Source: Archangium sp. (GTDB lineage Bacteria > Myxococcota > Myxococcia > Myxococcales > Myxococcaceae). From it: 55,866 bases of DNA. The position numbers and the translations under genes were made by a program. Position 1 is the stretch's first letter. Every line of letters begins with the position of its first letter. This document shows positions 8,487 to 17,870 of the stretch, piece after piece. The notes beneath the pieces were generated by a model. The model made no database searches. It saw only the letters and a list, made by a program, of their open reading frames with translations, and had not been told where the DNA came from. The stretch lies in NCBI GenBank assembly GCA_030695565.1, contig JAUYRZ010000050.1, positions 1 through 55,866 on the forward strand, given 5' to 3'.

Positions 8487-10070
8487 TCACTGAATCAGCG
8501 GCTTCGCCTCGTCGACCCAGACCTTCGCGACTTCGCGCTGGTTGGCCGCCTTGAGGCGCTTCTCCACGTCGGTGAGCAGCTCGTTCAGCTTCTCGCGGGG
8601 CTCCTGCGCGGCCTTCATGCGGGTCAGCGCGAACGCGTAGTTCTGGCAGCCCGGGCCGTATTCCTTCTTCTGGAAGAGGATCTCGCCCATCGCCATGTAC
8701 GCCTCGGCGATACGACCCGACCCATCCGGAGGCGTGATGTCGACGAGCAGCTCGCCTGCCTTGTCGAACTCCTTCTTCTCGATGAGCAGGGCGGCCTTCG
8801 AATAGTACGCGCGGCTCAGGTTGAGGCTCTTCGCGGCGATCGCCTTGTCGAACGCAGCCATCGCGTCGTCGGGCTTACCGGCGGAGCGCAGCAGCTCACC
8901 ACGGGCCAGCCAGTACCGATCGTCGCGGTCGAGGTAGACCTCTTCCTTGCCGTCGATGGTCTGGTTCTTCACGTTGCGGAAGAACTCCTCGTACTTCGAG
9001 AGCAGCGCCATCGCCGCGTCAGGCTGACCGGCCTTCTGCAGGTTGGCAGCGCCTTCGAAGTAGAAGGTGGGCGCGTAGGGCGCCTTCTTCACGGTCGCGT
9101 CGTAGGCCGCGGGAGCGCCCGGATCCTTCTTCAGCGCCAGCGCGTTGGCCTTCGCCAGCAGGGCCCACGCGTCGTCCGGGTTGAGCGCCAGCGCCTGGTC
9201 GGCGGTGGTGATGGCCTGGTCGTGTTGCAGCTCGATGTTCAAGATCGCAGCGCCGATCGCCATCAGGCGCGCCTTCTGGGGGGCGGAGAGCTCGTCGCTC
9301 CGGCCCTGCAGCTCCTTGAGGATGGCGGCCGCATCTCCGACCCGATCCTTCCGCTGCACCCGCGCGAGCGCGAGACCCAGGCGCGCGCGGAAGTTCTCGG
9401 AGTTCTGCCCCGAGGCCTTGGTGAAGAGGTCCAGCGCGCCGGGAATGCCTTCTTCCATCAGCTGCTCGCCGTAACCCGAGGCGTAGTTCAGATCCTTCCA
9501 CGCCTTGTCCATCGCGGACTTGAAGCCCACGCCGGCCAGCTTCAGGTTGCCCTGCTGCTTCATCGCCTCGGCCTGCGCGAAGAAGATGCGAGCGCCAGAG
9601 CCGCCCTTCTTGCGAAGTTCTTCGACGAAGTTCTCGGCCTCTTTCGCCTTGCCCGCGGCGATCAGGTGCATCGCCTCGGCGCCGTAGCGATCCTCGGTCT
9701 GCGCCTGCGCGCTCTTGGCCTTCTCGAGGAACTCCTTGGCCTTCGCCTCGGCGCCCGGCTCGTGATGAACGAGCCACAGGTCGGTGTACGTCGCGGCGAT
9801 GAAGGCGTTCGGGTCGCCGGCGTTCGCGTCTTTCTCGAGCGCCTCTTCGGCCTTGGCGATCGCCTTCTTCATGTCGGCTGCGTTGCCCCTCACGGCGAGC
9901 GCGCGGGCCTGCTGCATGAACTCAGCGATGTCCCGCTTGTTCGAGCCGCGGCGGTAAACGAGGAAGACGGTCGCTGCGAGCAGCGCGCCGACGATGATGA
10001 TCTGCACCATCGCCGAGCCGAAGCTCTCGCGCTTCTTCCAGCCGCCGGAGTTCTCTGTATCGGTTGCCAT
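8487..10070 (-). CDS. Membrane-anchored TPR protein
   Basis: 527 residues from the ATG at 10070; an upstream extension in the same frame is less protein-like. A short N-terminal tail precedes one membrane helix (VQIIIVGALLAATVFLVY, about residues 21-39). The rest is a superhelix of TPR-like units with repeated A-x-A-xx-LxP patterns, for example TADQALALNPDDAWALLAKANALAL. The fold implies protein-protein scaffolding on one face of the inner membrane. No partner gene is obvious. Family membership is clear; function is unknown. Confidence 0.85.
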   Translation of the reverse strand: MATDTENSGGWKKRESFGSAMVQIIIVGALLAATVFLVYRRGSNKRDIAEFMQQARALAVRGNAADMKKAIAKAEEALEKDANAGDPNAFIAATYTDLWLVHHEPGAEAKAKEFLEKAKSAQAQTEDRYGAEAMHLIAAGKAKEAENFVEELRKKGGSGARIFFAQAEAMKQQGNLKLAGVGFKSAMDKAWKDLNYASGYGEQLMEEGIPGALDLFTKASGQNSENFRARLGLALARVQRKDRVGDAAAILKELQGRSDELSAPQKARLMAIGAAILNIELQHDQAITTADQALALNPDDAWALLAKANALALKKDPGAPAAYDATVKKAPYAPTFYFEGAANLQKAGQPDAAMALLSKYEEFFRNVKNQTIDGKEEVYLDRDDRYWLARGELLRSAGKPDDAMAAFDKAIAAKSLNLSRAYYSKAALLIEKKEFDKAGELLVDITPPDGSGRIAEAYMAMGEILFQKKEYGPGCQNYAFALTRMKAAQEPREKLNELLTDVEKRLKAANQREVAKVWVDEAKPLIQ

Positions 10071-10182
10071 GTCGGGACGCCTCAGTGAGCGAACAACAAA
10101 ACCATCAGGAAGCGCGGCCATATATCGACCGCGTTTCGGAGGTGTCAACGAGTGTTCGCGGGCGTTTCGCCGATCCGGGCAG

Positions 10183-10656
10183 TCAGATACCCGAGGTGAT
10201 CTTCCATTCCTGGTCGCCAACGCGCTTCAGGAGCATCTGCTTGATGTCGTTTTCGCTCTGAGTTCGGGAGCTGTACTCCGGCATTTTGAAGGACAGCTGG
10301 TAGCTGTAGGTCACCCGGGCGACCTTGGTGTCGTCGTCGAACTCGATGCGCCGCACGGTCACGTCGAGCTTCAACTCGCTGACTTTCGCCATTCGTTGCT
10401 GGAGCTTGCCGCGCAGCGACCCGTAATCCAGGTCGTCATCGGGGGCAGAGCTGCCGCCATCATCGCGGAACGACTCGTCTGCGAGCTGCACCACGGCTTC
10501 CGTGTTCTTCGCTTCGACCGCCAACCGGTACTTCTGAAGCACCTCGATGACCGCGCGGGTGTCGCTGGTGTCGTCGAGATCGGTCCCCGGGATCTTCTTG
10601 GGCGAGCAGCCGGTGAGGGCCAGAGCCAGAACTGCCAGGGGAATCACCATCCGCAT
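10183..10656 (-). CDS. Putative lipoprotein, small alpha+beta domain
   Basis: Starting at the ATG at 10656, preceded by GGAG six bases upstream, this gives 157 residues with a clear lipoprotein signal (MRMVIPLAVLALALTGC). The mature part resembles a small NTF2-like domain: helix TRAVIEVLQKYRLAVEAKN, then alternating strands such as LDVTVRRIEFDDDTKVARVTYSYQL. The pattern matches the small protein at 7973. Alternative in-frame starts at 10668 and further upstream lack a comparable ribosome-binding site. Function unknown. Confidence 0.8.
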   Translation of the reverse strand: MRMVIPLAVLALALTGCSPKKIPGTDLDDTSDTRAVIEVLQKYRLAVEAKNTEAVVQLADESFRDDGGSSAPDDDLDYGSLRGKLQQRMAKVSELKLDVTVRRIEFDDDTKVARVTYSYQLSFKMPEYSSRTQSENDIKQMLLKRVGDQEWKITSGI

Positions 10657-10787
10657 CGTGTGCTCCATCAGACTGAATGGCCGGGTCTCGAGCACCCGGC
10701 TTGCCAAATTGTCACTGCACGGCCCTGCAACCCTACGAAACAGCCGGTCGCGCCGCGGATTGTGCAGCCGACGTGCCGGGACCGCTT

Positions 10788-12971
10788 TCACCACGCGAAG
10801 GCGCACCGCTCAACCCAATCGGCGGCGCGCGCGTCGAAGGCGGCGCCGAAGCGGCCGGGCGCGGCGTACTTCGCCAGGGTGTCGCAGCGGCCGAGGGCGA
10901 AGGCCGCTTCGATGGTGAGGCGCGTGGTCTCCTTCGCGACGGCGGGCGGCAGCTCTTGTGCGAGCAGCTTCTCGAGCACCGGGAGCGCCGCACCCGATTC
11001 CCCGGCCAGCTGGAGCTTGCGCCCCATGAGGTAGCGAACGCTCCACGCCTCGGGGTGGGCCTCGCTGGCTTCGCGCAGAAAGAACAACTTCACGTCGTCT
11101 TCGCCGGGTTGGAAGTAACGGTGCACCGCTTCGACGCCCAGTCCGTTGATCCGCACCTGCGAGGTGCGCTCCATGGTGGGGGAGATCTGTCTTTCCACCA
11201 CGCGCCTCCACAACGTCTCCGCCGTGGCGAGATCCCCTTCTTCTTGCGCGAGATCGGCCCGGGTGAGCGCCGCTTCGGCCCACGGTGCCGGTTCGCCTTC
11301 CAGCCGATCCAACTCGGAGTCGAGCAGCGCCCGGCTCGCTTCTTCTTGCGAGAGCCGCCGCAGCGCGTGGGCTTCGGCCAGGGCGTGTGAGGGCTCGTCG
11401 GGTTGCAGCGCGCGGCAGCGGGCCAGCAGGTCACGCGCGCGTTGAGGATCGCTGGCGATCGCCGCGCCGGCCTCTGCAGCCAGACGGCCCACCTCTCGCG
11501 CGCACGGCCGCTCGAACAGGCTGCCGCGGCGGAAACGCCCGAAGGCCTGATTCACGGCGTCGGCCAAAAGCGGCACGCCGTCGAGAAAGGTCTCGTACTT
11601 CGCGGCGAGCGCGGGCAGCGGTTCCCCGAAGGCGCGCTCGAAGTCGCCGTCGCGGTAGAGCGAACGCAGCTTCTCCTTGCCGAACTGTTCGCCCAGGAAG
11701 CGCAAGAAGCTGCCGGCCGTGGTGTACGCGCGGCTGGGCGGGGCGCCGTAGAAACCCTGCGGGGTCATCAGGCTCGCCACCGGGGGGAGCAGCTCCTTCT
11801 TCTTCATCGCCGCGGCCCACTCGTGCAGCGAGAGATCGTCGACCGGGTTGTCGGCGGCGACCGCGAAACCTTCGATCACGCCCACGTGCGGAGACAGCCC
11901 TCCCAGGCTCGCCGTCACGCCGAACGGAGGGGCGCCCCACGGCGCCGCCATCGCGTGCACCAACTCGTGCTTGATGACCGGGTGAGGAAAGCCCAGGCCG
12001 TTGACGTGCACTTCACGCCGCCAGGGCTTGGCGAACTGGGTGTGCGCCGCGCCGACCAGTCGCTGTTTCTCTTCAGCCGAGCGGTACAGCCACACCTTCA
12101 CCTTGCCGGGTGGGGGAGCGCCGAAGAAAGCGGTGATCTGATGATGGCGAAAGCGCACGTCGCCCAGCACCCGCGAGACGTCCTGATCGGAGAGCCCGCT
12201 GGGGTAGTGGAGGATGAGCTCGTCGGTCTCCACCACGCCGCCCAGCGCCTCGGCGAGCGCGGCGTCGGTCATGCGGAAGCCGAGCGGTGTGCCCCCCAGC
12301 TCGATGGCCGCGAACAGCGTCAGCAGCAACGCACCTCGTTTGTGCTTCCGTTGCAGCAGCGCGCCCACGCCCACCGCGAGCAACACCGTCGCCAGGCGGA
12401 ACCAGAGCAACGAAGCGGGCACCGAGAGCTCTTCGTCGTAGAGCGGGCCGGGCAGGTAGCCGCCCAGGTGATTGAACGCGAACACCTGCGGCCCGGCGAT
12501 CAACGGCCACGCGGTGGACACCGCGGTGAGCACGATCAGCCCGGCGTAGAGGGCGGCCGCCAGCCAACGGCGTGGGGTCAAGTAGACCGCGAGCGCCCCG
12601 AAGATGGACACCAGGCCCGCGGTCGGCAGGATCAAGAGGGGGACGAAGGCGACACCGGCGAAGGGGTCGCAGGGTGTGCCGAAGCGGGTGCGCAGGGTGG
12701 CCACCAACAAGGCAGGAACGGTCGAGAGCGCCAGCAACACCGCGGAAGCAAGGGGGCCTGCGTGTGCGCGCGCCGAGGTGATCGCCAGGCCCGCTCCCGC
12801 AAACGTGAGGAGCAGCGTGAGCCCTGCCGACAACTCGTAGCCCGGCTGACCCATCAGGGGGACCCACGTGAGCGCGATGCCCACAGTGACGAGGGCCACC
12901 CACCAGGCGACCACGGCCCGTCGGGAAAAGAGCTGGGTCACGCGAAACAGGACTTCGCGCATCGAGCGCAC
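10788..12971 (-). CDS. Polytopic membrane protein with HExxH gluzincin-type peptidase domain
   Basis: 727 residues. Roughly the first 230 contain about seven hydrophobic helices. A soluble domain then carries the zinc motif HELVH near residue 332 and a likely third ligand Glu in VIEGFAVAADN about 30 residues later, as in peptidase-MA-type gluzincins. The C-terminal 270 residues are TPR-like helices. A GTG at 12971 is preceded by GGAG at five bases; an ATG at 12962 is the alternative. The gene is divergent from the PilZ gene with only 16 bp between starts, so the promoters must lie inside one another's coding sequence. Substrate unknown. Confidence 0.82.
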   Translation of the reverse strand: MRSMREVLFRVTQLFSRRAVVAWWVALVTVGIALTWVPLMGQPGYELSAGLTLLLTFAGAGLAITSARAHAGPLASAVLLALSTVPALLVATLRTRFGTPCDPFAGVAFVPLLILPTAGLVSIFGALAVYLTPRRWLAAALYAGLIVLTAVSTAWPLIAGPQVFAFNHLGGYLPGPLYDEELSVPASLLWFRLATVLLAVGVGALLQRKHKRGALLLTLFAAIELGGTPLGFRMTDAALAEALGGVVETDELILHYPSGLSDQDVSRVLGDVRFRHHQITAFFGAPPPGKVKVWLYRSAEEKQRLVGAAHTQFAKPWRREVHVNGLGFPHPVIKHELVHAMAAPWGAPPFGVTASLGGLSPHVGVIEGFAVAADNPVDDLSLHEWAAAMKKKELLPPVASLMTPQGFYGAPPSRAYTTAGSFLRFLGEQFGKEKLRSLYRDGDFERAFGEPLPALAAKYETFLDGVPLLADAVNQAFGRFRRGSLFERPCAREVGRLAAEAGAAIASDPQRARDLLARCRALQPDEPSHALAEAHALRRLSQEEASRALLDSELDRLEGEPAPWAEAALTRADLAQEEGDLATAETLWRRVVERQISPTMERTSQVRINGLGVEAVHRYFQPGEDDVKLFFLREASEAHPEAWSVRYLMGRKLQLAGESGAALPVLEKLLAQELPPAVAKETTRLTIEAAFALGRCDTLAKYAAPGRFGAAFDARAADWVERCAFAW

Positions 12972-12987
12972 GTATACTCCGAGGACA

Positions 12988-13383
12988 ATGGTGGCTGATC
13001 AGAAAGCAGGACCTGAAGATCGAGAGCACTTCAGGGCGCCGATTGAGTTGAAGGTCGACTACAAAAAGCTGAACTCGTTTTTCGCCGACTACACGAAGAA
13101 CATCAGCAAGGGCGGAACCTTCATCAAGACGAAGAAGCCGTTGCCGATCGGCACGCGCTTTCTCTTCAAGCTGTCGGTGCCGCAGCGCCCGGCGCCCTTC
13201 GAGTTGATCGGCGAAGTGGTGTGGGCCGCGAACGACGGCGACGAGCCCGGCATGGGCATCAAGTTCGTCTACTCCGATGACTCGCAGCGCACCGACTTCG
13301 AGACGGTGGTCGAGCACTTGATGACCGACAGCCTCGGGGCTGATCTGGCAGGCCGGCTGCTGAACAAGCCGATGAAGACGTGA
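12988..13383 (+). CDS. PilZ domain protein (myxobacterial TIGR02266-like)
   Basis: 131 residues from the ATG at 12988, preceded by GAGG. A single PilZ-type barrel spans most of the chain: REHFRAPIELKVDY at the start, the NISKGGTFIKT strand, and GEVVWAANDGDEPGMGIKF. PilZ domains bind cyclic-di-GMP via RxxxR and D/NxSxxG. Here the second motif is NISKGG, but the first is reduced to a single Arg pair (REHFR), so ligand binding is uncertain. The next gene overlaps by four bases. Confidence 0.88.
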   Translation: MVADQKAGPEDREHFRAPIELKVDYKKLNSFFADYTKNISKGGTFIKTKKPLPIGTRFLFKLSVPQRPAPFELIGEVVWAANDGDEPGMGIKFVYSDDSQRTDFETVVEHLMTDSLGADLAGRLLNKPMKT

Positions 13384-13940
13384 GCCGTTCGTTTTCGGTG
13401 TGCTGTGCGGTCGCCCTGGCGCTGACCGCGTGCGAGTCGCAGGGCAGCAAGCCGGTCACTCCGGCCGCTGCGCCGCCGCCCGTCGTTCAACCGAAACCCG
13501 TCGTCACCGACATCACCGCGCAGGACTACCCGATGCCGCCGCTGCCCCGCGCGCGCGTCATGCTGGTCGATGCGTTCGGTGGCAAACACCCCGTCGAAGT
13601 GGAGGTCGCGTGGACGCGCGATCAACGCACCCGCGGGCTGATGTGGCGCACCGAGCTCGCTGAGGGCACGGGCATGTTGTTCATCTTCCAGAAGGACTCG
13701 TGGTTGTCGTTCTGGATGAAGAACACCCTCATCCCTCTCGACATGATCTTCATTCGTTCTGATCTCACCATCGTGGGAATCGTGGCGAAGGCAGAGCCGA
13801 AGACCCTCACCGGTCGCGCGCCTGATGCAGAGTCGATGTACGTGCTCGAGGTGCCGTCGGGGTGGAGCGAGAAGATCGGCCTCAAGCCCGGGCTCAAGGT
13901 GAAGCTCGAAGGCATTCAGAGCATCCAGCCCCAGCCTTGA
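13380..13940 (+). CDS. DUF192 family lipoprotein
   Basis: 186 residues from a GTG start overlapping the PilZ stop. The N-terminus is a lipoprotein signal (SFSVCCAVALALTAC). A Pro-rich linker leads to a DUF192 domain (about residues 60-180) with the family hallmarks TRGLMWRTELAEGTGMLFIF and FWMKNTLIPLDMIFI. The biochemical role of DUF192 is not established. Translational coupling to PilZ suggests co-expression. The gene ends just before a paired inverted copy of the palindromic repeat. Confidence 0.9.
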   Translation: MSRSFSVCCAVALALTACESQGSKPVTPAAAPPPVVQPKPVVTDITAQDYPMPPLPRARVMLVDAFGGKHPVEVEVAWTRDQRTRGLMWRTELAEGTGMLFIFQKDSWLSFWMKNTLIPLDMIFIRSDLTIVGIVAKAEPKTLTGRAPDAESMYVLEVPSGWSEKIGLKPGLKVKLEGIQSIQPQP

Positions 13941-14052
13941 TCCCCCTCGCCCTGCGAAGCGGGGAGAGGGTCGGGGTGAGGGGACAATTCGAGCACCGAA
14001 GCCCCTCACCCGGCGCTGCGCGCCGACCTCTCCCCGCGTCGCAGGGAGAGGT
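13941..14052. repeat. Two inverted copies of the palindromic repeat
   Basis: A copy in forward orientation (13941-13983, GGGGAGAGGG and GGGGTGAGGGG) is followed by an inverted copy (14001-14052, CCCCTCACCC ... CCTCTCCCC). The pair fills the gap between convergent genes. Together they can form a long stem, so a bidirectional terminator is plausible. Confidence 0.75.
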
Positions 14053-14054
14053 TT

Positions 14055-15290
14055 CTAATTCTTGATGCCCGTGTCGCTGGGAACGATCGACTCGCCCGTC
14101 GAGCTCACCGGAGAAACGGCCTGCTGCAACGACGCCTCGGCCGCCTGCGCCTCGAGCGCACCCAGCTCGGCGCTGGTCGCGACCTCATGAGCGAGCTTCG
14201 CCTCGTCACCCTGTGACAGCGCCAGCGAGTTCAACTTCCGCGCGACGGCCGACATCTCTGCCGCCCGCACCGTCGCGTGCGTCGAACGCATGCCAATCAA
14301 CGCCACCCGCGCCCGCTCGAGCAACGCCACCTGTGACTTGAGCCGCGCGAGCACCCGCTCGCGCTTGAGCCGCAGCTCACCCAGCCGCCCCAGCTCTTCG
14401 GTCAACGAGCTCGCTGCCGCCTCGAGCTGCGCCCGGGCCACCGCATCGCGCGCCGCCTTCGCGCTCTTCTTGAGCTCCTCGATCTCCTTCTGCAGATCGG
14501 CGTGCGCGTTCTCCTGCACCTGGGCCTCGACGCCTGCCCATTCACCGGCGAGCTCGGCCGCGTCCTTCGTCAGCTTCTGCAGGGTACGAGCGAGCTCTTC
14601 CCGAGCGGCGTCGCGGGGAAGCGCGGCCAGCTGCATTCCTGCCTGGCGATACAACGACAACGCCCGGGTGATCTGCGCCGCGAACTCATCCGACAGGGTG
14701 GGAATCAGCTCCTCACACTTCGCCTCGACGGGGTCCGACTTCAGCGCGATGTGTGAAGCGAGCGAGCCGATGCCGGCGAACAGGGCAATCACCACGCCGC
14801 TCGCCGCGAAGTTCAGCACCGACGGCGTCGCGAGATCCTGCAGCCGCGACGACAAAATCTTCGCCACCTCGGTACCCGCCACCGCCAGCCCACCGGTGGC
14901 CAGCGCCGTGCCGGCGTAGTGCAGCGCGCCCGGGCGATCCGCCCCGACGCTGCCTTCTTCACCACGCTCCGCCAGGCGCGCCTTCACCATCAGCGCACCG
15001 GCCGCGGCCCCCGCCAGCGCCACCGTCCACCCCGCGGAGAACCCGAACAACCACGGCACCGCCGGCAGAATCACCGACATCGCCATCAGCAGCATCCGGT
15101 CGAACTTGTCGCCGCGCACGCAGGCCAACGACGTGGCCACCAGCGCGAGGAACGACAGCGGCACCTGCAGCTGCAGCCGCTGGGCGGCGAAAGCGAGCAC
15201 GCCCGCACCCGCTCCGGCGGCCAGGGCCCGGGTGACGTTTCGCTCGAAGGCTTCACGATGCTGCAACTGGATGACGGCCGTGTTTGACAT
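14055..15290 (-). CDS. Membrane protein with C-terminal coiled coil
   Basis: 411 residues. The N-terminal 190 hold several hydrophobic segments (ALAAGAGAGVLAFAA, MLLMAMSVILPAVPWLFGF, VLNFAASGVVIALFAGIGSL). Residues about 200-385 are a long Ala/Glu/Lys/Arg helical region with heptad character (KEIEELKKSAKAARDAVARAQ), predicted coiled coil. No recognised domain or catalytic motif. It lies 21 bp after the VWA gene on the same strand, so the two are probably an operon. Confidence 0.75.
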   Translation of the reverse strand: MSNTAVIQLQHREAFERNVTRALAAGAGAGVLAFAAQRLQLQVPLSFLALVATSLACVRGDKFDRMLLMAMSVILPAVPWLFGFSAGWTVALAGAAAGALMVKARLAERGEEGSVGADRPGALHYAGTALATGGLAVAGTEVAKILSSRLQDLATPSVLNFAASGVVIALFAGIGSLASHIALKSDPVEAKCEELIPTLSDEFAAQITRALSLYRQAGMQLAALPRDAAREELARTLQKLTKDAAELAGEWAGVEAQVQENAHADLQKEIEELKKSAKAARDAVARAQLEAAASSLTEELGRLGELRLKRERVLARLKSQVALLERARVALIGMRSTHATVRAAEMSAVARKLNSLALSQGDEAKLAHEVATSAELGALEAQAAEASLQQAVSPVSSTGESIVPSDTGIKN

Positions 15291-15311
15291 GGCGTTGGGG
15301 ACCCTGACCCT

Positions 15312-16736
15312 TCAGTACGTGGAGCCCATCAAGCCGTAGTCGCGACGGGCCTGAGTGCGAATCTGCTTCTGGAGAAGCTTGCCTTCTTCCTGCGTGCTCG
15401 CCTGGTCGATGCCGACCTCCAGCTTCTTCTGGTTCTGCCGATCTTCTTCCATCGCGGGCGCGCCGGCGACCGAACCCGCCTCGTCGAACAACACCTCGTT
15501 CGCCTGCAGCCACTTGCGCGCACCATCGCGGTCACCCTGCTCGATCGACTCCGCCGCTTTCGCCGTGTTGTCGGCCGCCCGGGCACGCGCCGCGAAGACG
15601 ATGGCGTCCTTGTCGCGGTTGTCCATCACCACCTTCACCTGGTCGGTGGTCATCGCCGACAGCCGCGCTTCACCGTGCACCGCGCCGTCGGCCAGCACGT
15701 CGAGGTACGAAAGATCGAGCGCGCTCACGTCGATGGTGTCACCCGCGGTCACCGCGTCGACGGTGAAGTGCGCCACCACGCGCTCCTGCTGGGCGGCGGC
15801 GAAGTCGGGCAGGGCGACGGTCACCAGCTCGGAGTCGCCCTCCATGCGCCGGGTGACCTGCGAGTACCCCAACACGCGCTGAAGCTGCGCGCCCTTCGGC
15901 ACGCGGAAGGTGAGGCTGACGCCGCGCGCGACCTGCGTGCCGGCCGCGTTCAGATCTTTCTGGAAGATGGCGGCGAGCTGAGAGGCATCTTGCAAGTACG
16001 CATAGGCACCCGCGCCCACCTCGGCGAAGCCCGACATCAGCTGCTCGTTGAAGTCGTCGCCCACACCCACGCTGCTGACCGACACGCCGTAGCTGCGGAT
16101 GTCCCTGACGATCGCGGTCAGGCCATCGAACTCGATGAGCCCTTCGGTGGGCTGGCCATCGGAGATGAGGATGAGGCGGTTGACCTTGAACTCGTTGCGC
16201 GCGGCGAGCAACACGTCACGGCCGGTGGTCAGGCCCGCGCCGATGTTGGTGCCGCCGTCGTCCCAGATGCCGTCGACGTAGGCGAACATCTTTTCTTTGT
16301 TGCTGGTGGTGGCCAACATTCCATCGAGCGACTTCACGTCGCTGCCGTAGTGCACGATGGCCAGCCGGTCGGTGGGCGAGAGCTGGCTGATGAGCTGACG
16401 GGCCGCCTGCTTGGCCTGGTTGAGCTTGAACCCCGACATCGAGCCGGAGCGATCGATCACCAGGGCCAGGTTCACTGCCGACCGCGCCGCACCCGGAACT
16501 TCAGCCGCCCGCAGGTCGACCGTGGCGAACACATCTTGATGGCCCAGGCCCACGAAGGGGTGTGACAGGCGCCCGGTCATCGTCAGGCTGCCGTTCGAGA
16601 CCGTCTTCGGGGTGGGACGAACGAGCGGATCGGGGGTGGTGATGACGGTGGGCCGCGAGAGACGAGGCACGCCAGCCACGAGTGCGATGAGGGCCAGCAC
16701 TCCGGCGACAGCGAGGAAAATCCCAGTGCGATTCAT
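15312..16736 (-). CDS. von Willebrand factor A (VWA) domain protein, membrane-anchored
   Basis: 474 residues from the ATG at 16736 (MNRTGIFLAVAGVLALIALVAG: an anchor or signal). A VWA domain begins near residue 88 with an intact MIDAS motif DRSGSMSG and later ISDGQPTEG. The domain order resembles the YfbK/VWA family. Metal-dependent adhesion or protein binding outside the cytoplasm is expected. The gene is divergent from the beta-barrel operon at 17007 across a 270 bp gap. Confidence 0.88.
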   Translation of the reverse strand: MNRTGIFLAVAGVLALIALVAGVPRLSRPTVITTPDPLVRPTPKTVSNGSLTMTGRLSHPFVGLGHQDVFATVDLRAAEVPGAARSAVNLALVIDRSGSMSGFKLNQAKQAARQLISQLSPTDRLAIVHYGSDVKSLDGMLATTSNKEKMFAYVDGIWDDGGTNIGAGLTTGRDVLLAARNEFKVNRLILISDGQPTEGLIEFDGLTAIVRDIRSYGVSVSSVGVGDDFNEQLMSGFAEVGAGAYAYLQDASQLAAIFQKDLNAAGTQVARGVSLTFRVPKGAQLQRVLGYSQVTRRMEGDSELVTVALPDFAAAQQERVVAHFTVDAVTAGDTIDVSALDLSYLDVLADGAVHGEARLSAMTTDQVKVVMDNRDKDAIVFAARARAADNTAKAAESIEQGDRDGARKWLQANEVLFDEAGSVAGAPAMEEDRQNQKKLEVGIDQASTQEEGKLLQKQIRTQARRDYGLMGSTY

Positions 16737-16900
16737 GCGTGACCCCTGTTTGGCCGTGTGCCGACCCGGTGGAACCCATGACAACCCCAACGACGTCCCC
16801 GTTGCACGTTCGGGAACGCCGTTCGATCTGGTCTGCGAAGAGCAGGCCAGCGAAATGAGTGATTCCGCGCGGGTGGGAAGCCTCGACCCGAGATCCAGAC

Positions 16901-16928
16901 TTCACAATGCAGCCCTAACGGGTAGAGT
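16901..16928 (+). promoter_or_regulatory. Possible sigma-70-type promoter
   Basis: TTCACA (16901-16906) and TAGAGT (16923-16928) are 16 bp apart, about 80 bp upstream of the beta-barrel operon. The match is weak and by eye only. Confidence 0.25.
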
Positions 16929-17006
16929 CCGCGCCGCTGTACCGGCAAGGGGCTCGGCGTCGTCCTGAGGCCGAGAAGAAACACCTAGCGTCGCGGAGAT
17001 GCACAT

Positions 17007-17870
17007 TTGACTCGGAATCTGGCTGCGGCGTCGCTCGTCGCGCTCCTTTTCATTGGGGAACGCGCCTTCGCTCAGAATTCGTTCGAGGGCGTCGATCTCA
17101 CGGGCGATGAGCCCAAGAAGGATGAACCCGATGTGGCTGCCCCTCCACCGACCCAGGTGAAGACGGCGACCGACGCGGCGCCTTCGGCCGCGAAGAAGTC
17201 TGACAACCCCGCCGTCGAGCGCGACACGACGCAAGACGACCGCGTGAAGTCGGTGCAGCGCAAGCTGTACACCAAGCGCGGCCGCTTCGAGCTCGCGCCC
17301 TCGTTCATCATCAACGTCAACGACGCCTATTATACGAAGCTCGGCGGGGCGATCCGGGCGGCCTTCTACCCGCACGACTCGCTGGCCATCTCGGCGCGCT
17401 TCTCGTTGATGCAGACCACGCCCACCGACGACGTGAAGACGGCCAAGCAGAACCTCTTCTCTCGCATCTTCTTCTCGGTGCCCGTCTGGTCCGTGATGGG
17501 CGACATCGAGTGGAGCCCGCTCTACGGCAAGGTGGCGATGTTCAACTCCATCCTCCACCTCGACGGCTACCTCATCGGTGGCGGCGGCGTGGTCTACACC
17601 GAGACCTCGGCGGTCGCGCTCCCGGGCGCGCCTGCGCAGGCCAACGGCAGCCCGGCCGCGCCTCGTGGCGTCAACCCCGCCTTCGATCTCGGCGTGGGCC
17701 TGCGCTTCGTCGTCAAAGACTTCATCGCCGTCAACGTCGCGTTGATCAACACCACCTACATCGATACGCCGACGGGCACGACGAAGGGCGTCACGCAAAA
17801 CCTGATGCTCGTCAACGCGGGCCTCTCGATCTTCTTCCCCTTCAAGTCGACCTATAAGGAGGCCGAGTGA
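17007..17870 (+). CDS. Outer-membrane beta-barrel protein, GltA/GltB-like
   Basis: 287 residues from a TTG start with GGAG eight bases upstream; the nearby ATG at 16999 hits a stop after three codons. Signal peptide MTRNLAAASLVALLFIGERAFA, then a mature N-terminus QNSFEGVDLTG, a charged linker and about eight amphipathic strands. It looks like the myxobacterial OMP family TIGR04565, which includes GltA and GltB, outer-membrane parts of the Myxococcus gliding complex. The next gene is a paralogue (shared VDLQWAPLYGK / DIEWSPLYGK). Start codons overlap in the operon. Which Glt paralogue it matches cannot be told by eye. Confidence 0.82.
   Translation: MTRNLAAASLVALLFIGERAFAQNSFEGVDLTGDEPKKDEPDVAAPPPTQVKTATDAAPSAAKKSDNPAVERDTTQDDRVKSVQRKLYTKRGRFELAPSFIINVNDAYYTKLGGAIRAAFYPHDSLAISARFSLMQTTPTDDVKTAKQNLFSRIFFSVPVWSVMGDIEWSPLYGKVAMFNSILHLDGYLIGGGGVVYTETSAVALPGAPAQANGSPAAPRGVNPAFDLGVGLRFVVKDFIAVNVALINTTYIDTPTGTTKGVTQNLMLVNAGLSIFFPFKSTYKEAE

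Noticed and set aside
10680-10700. Hairpin GCCGGGT/ACCCGGC between 10657 and 10787 considered as a terminator
   Set aside because: No T-run in the direction of transcription.
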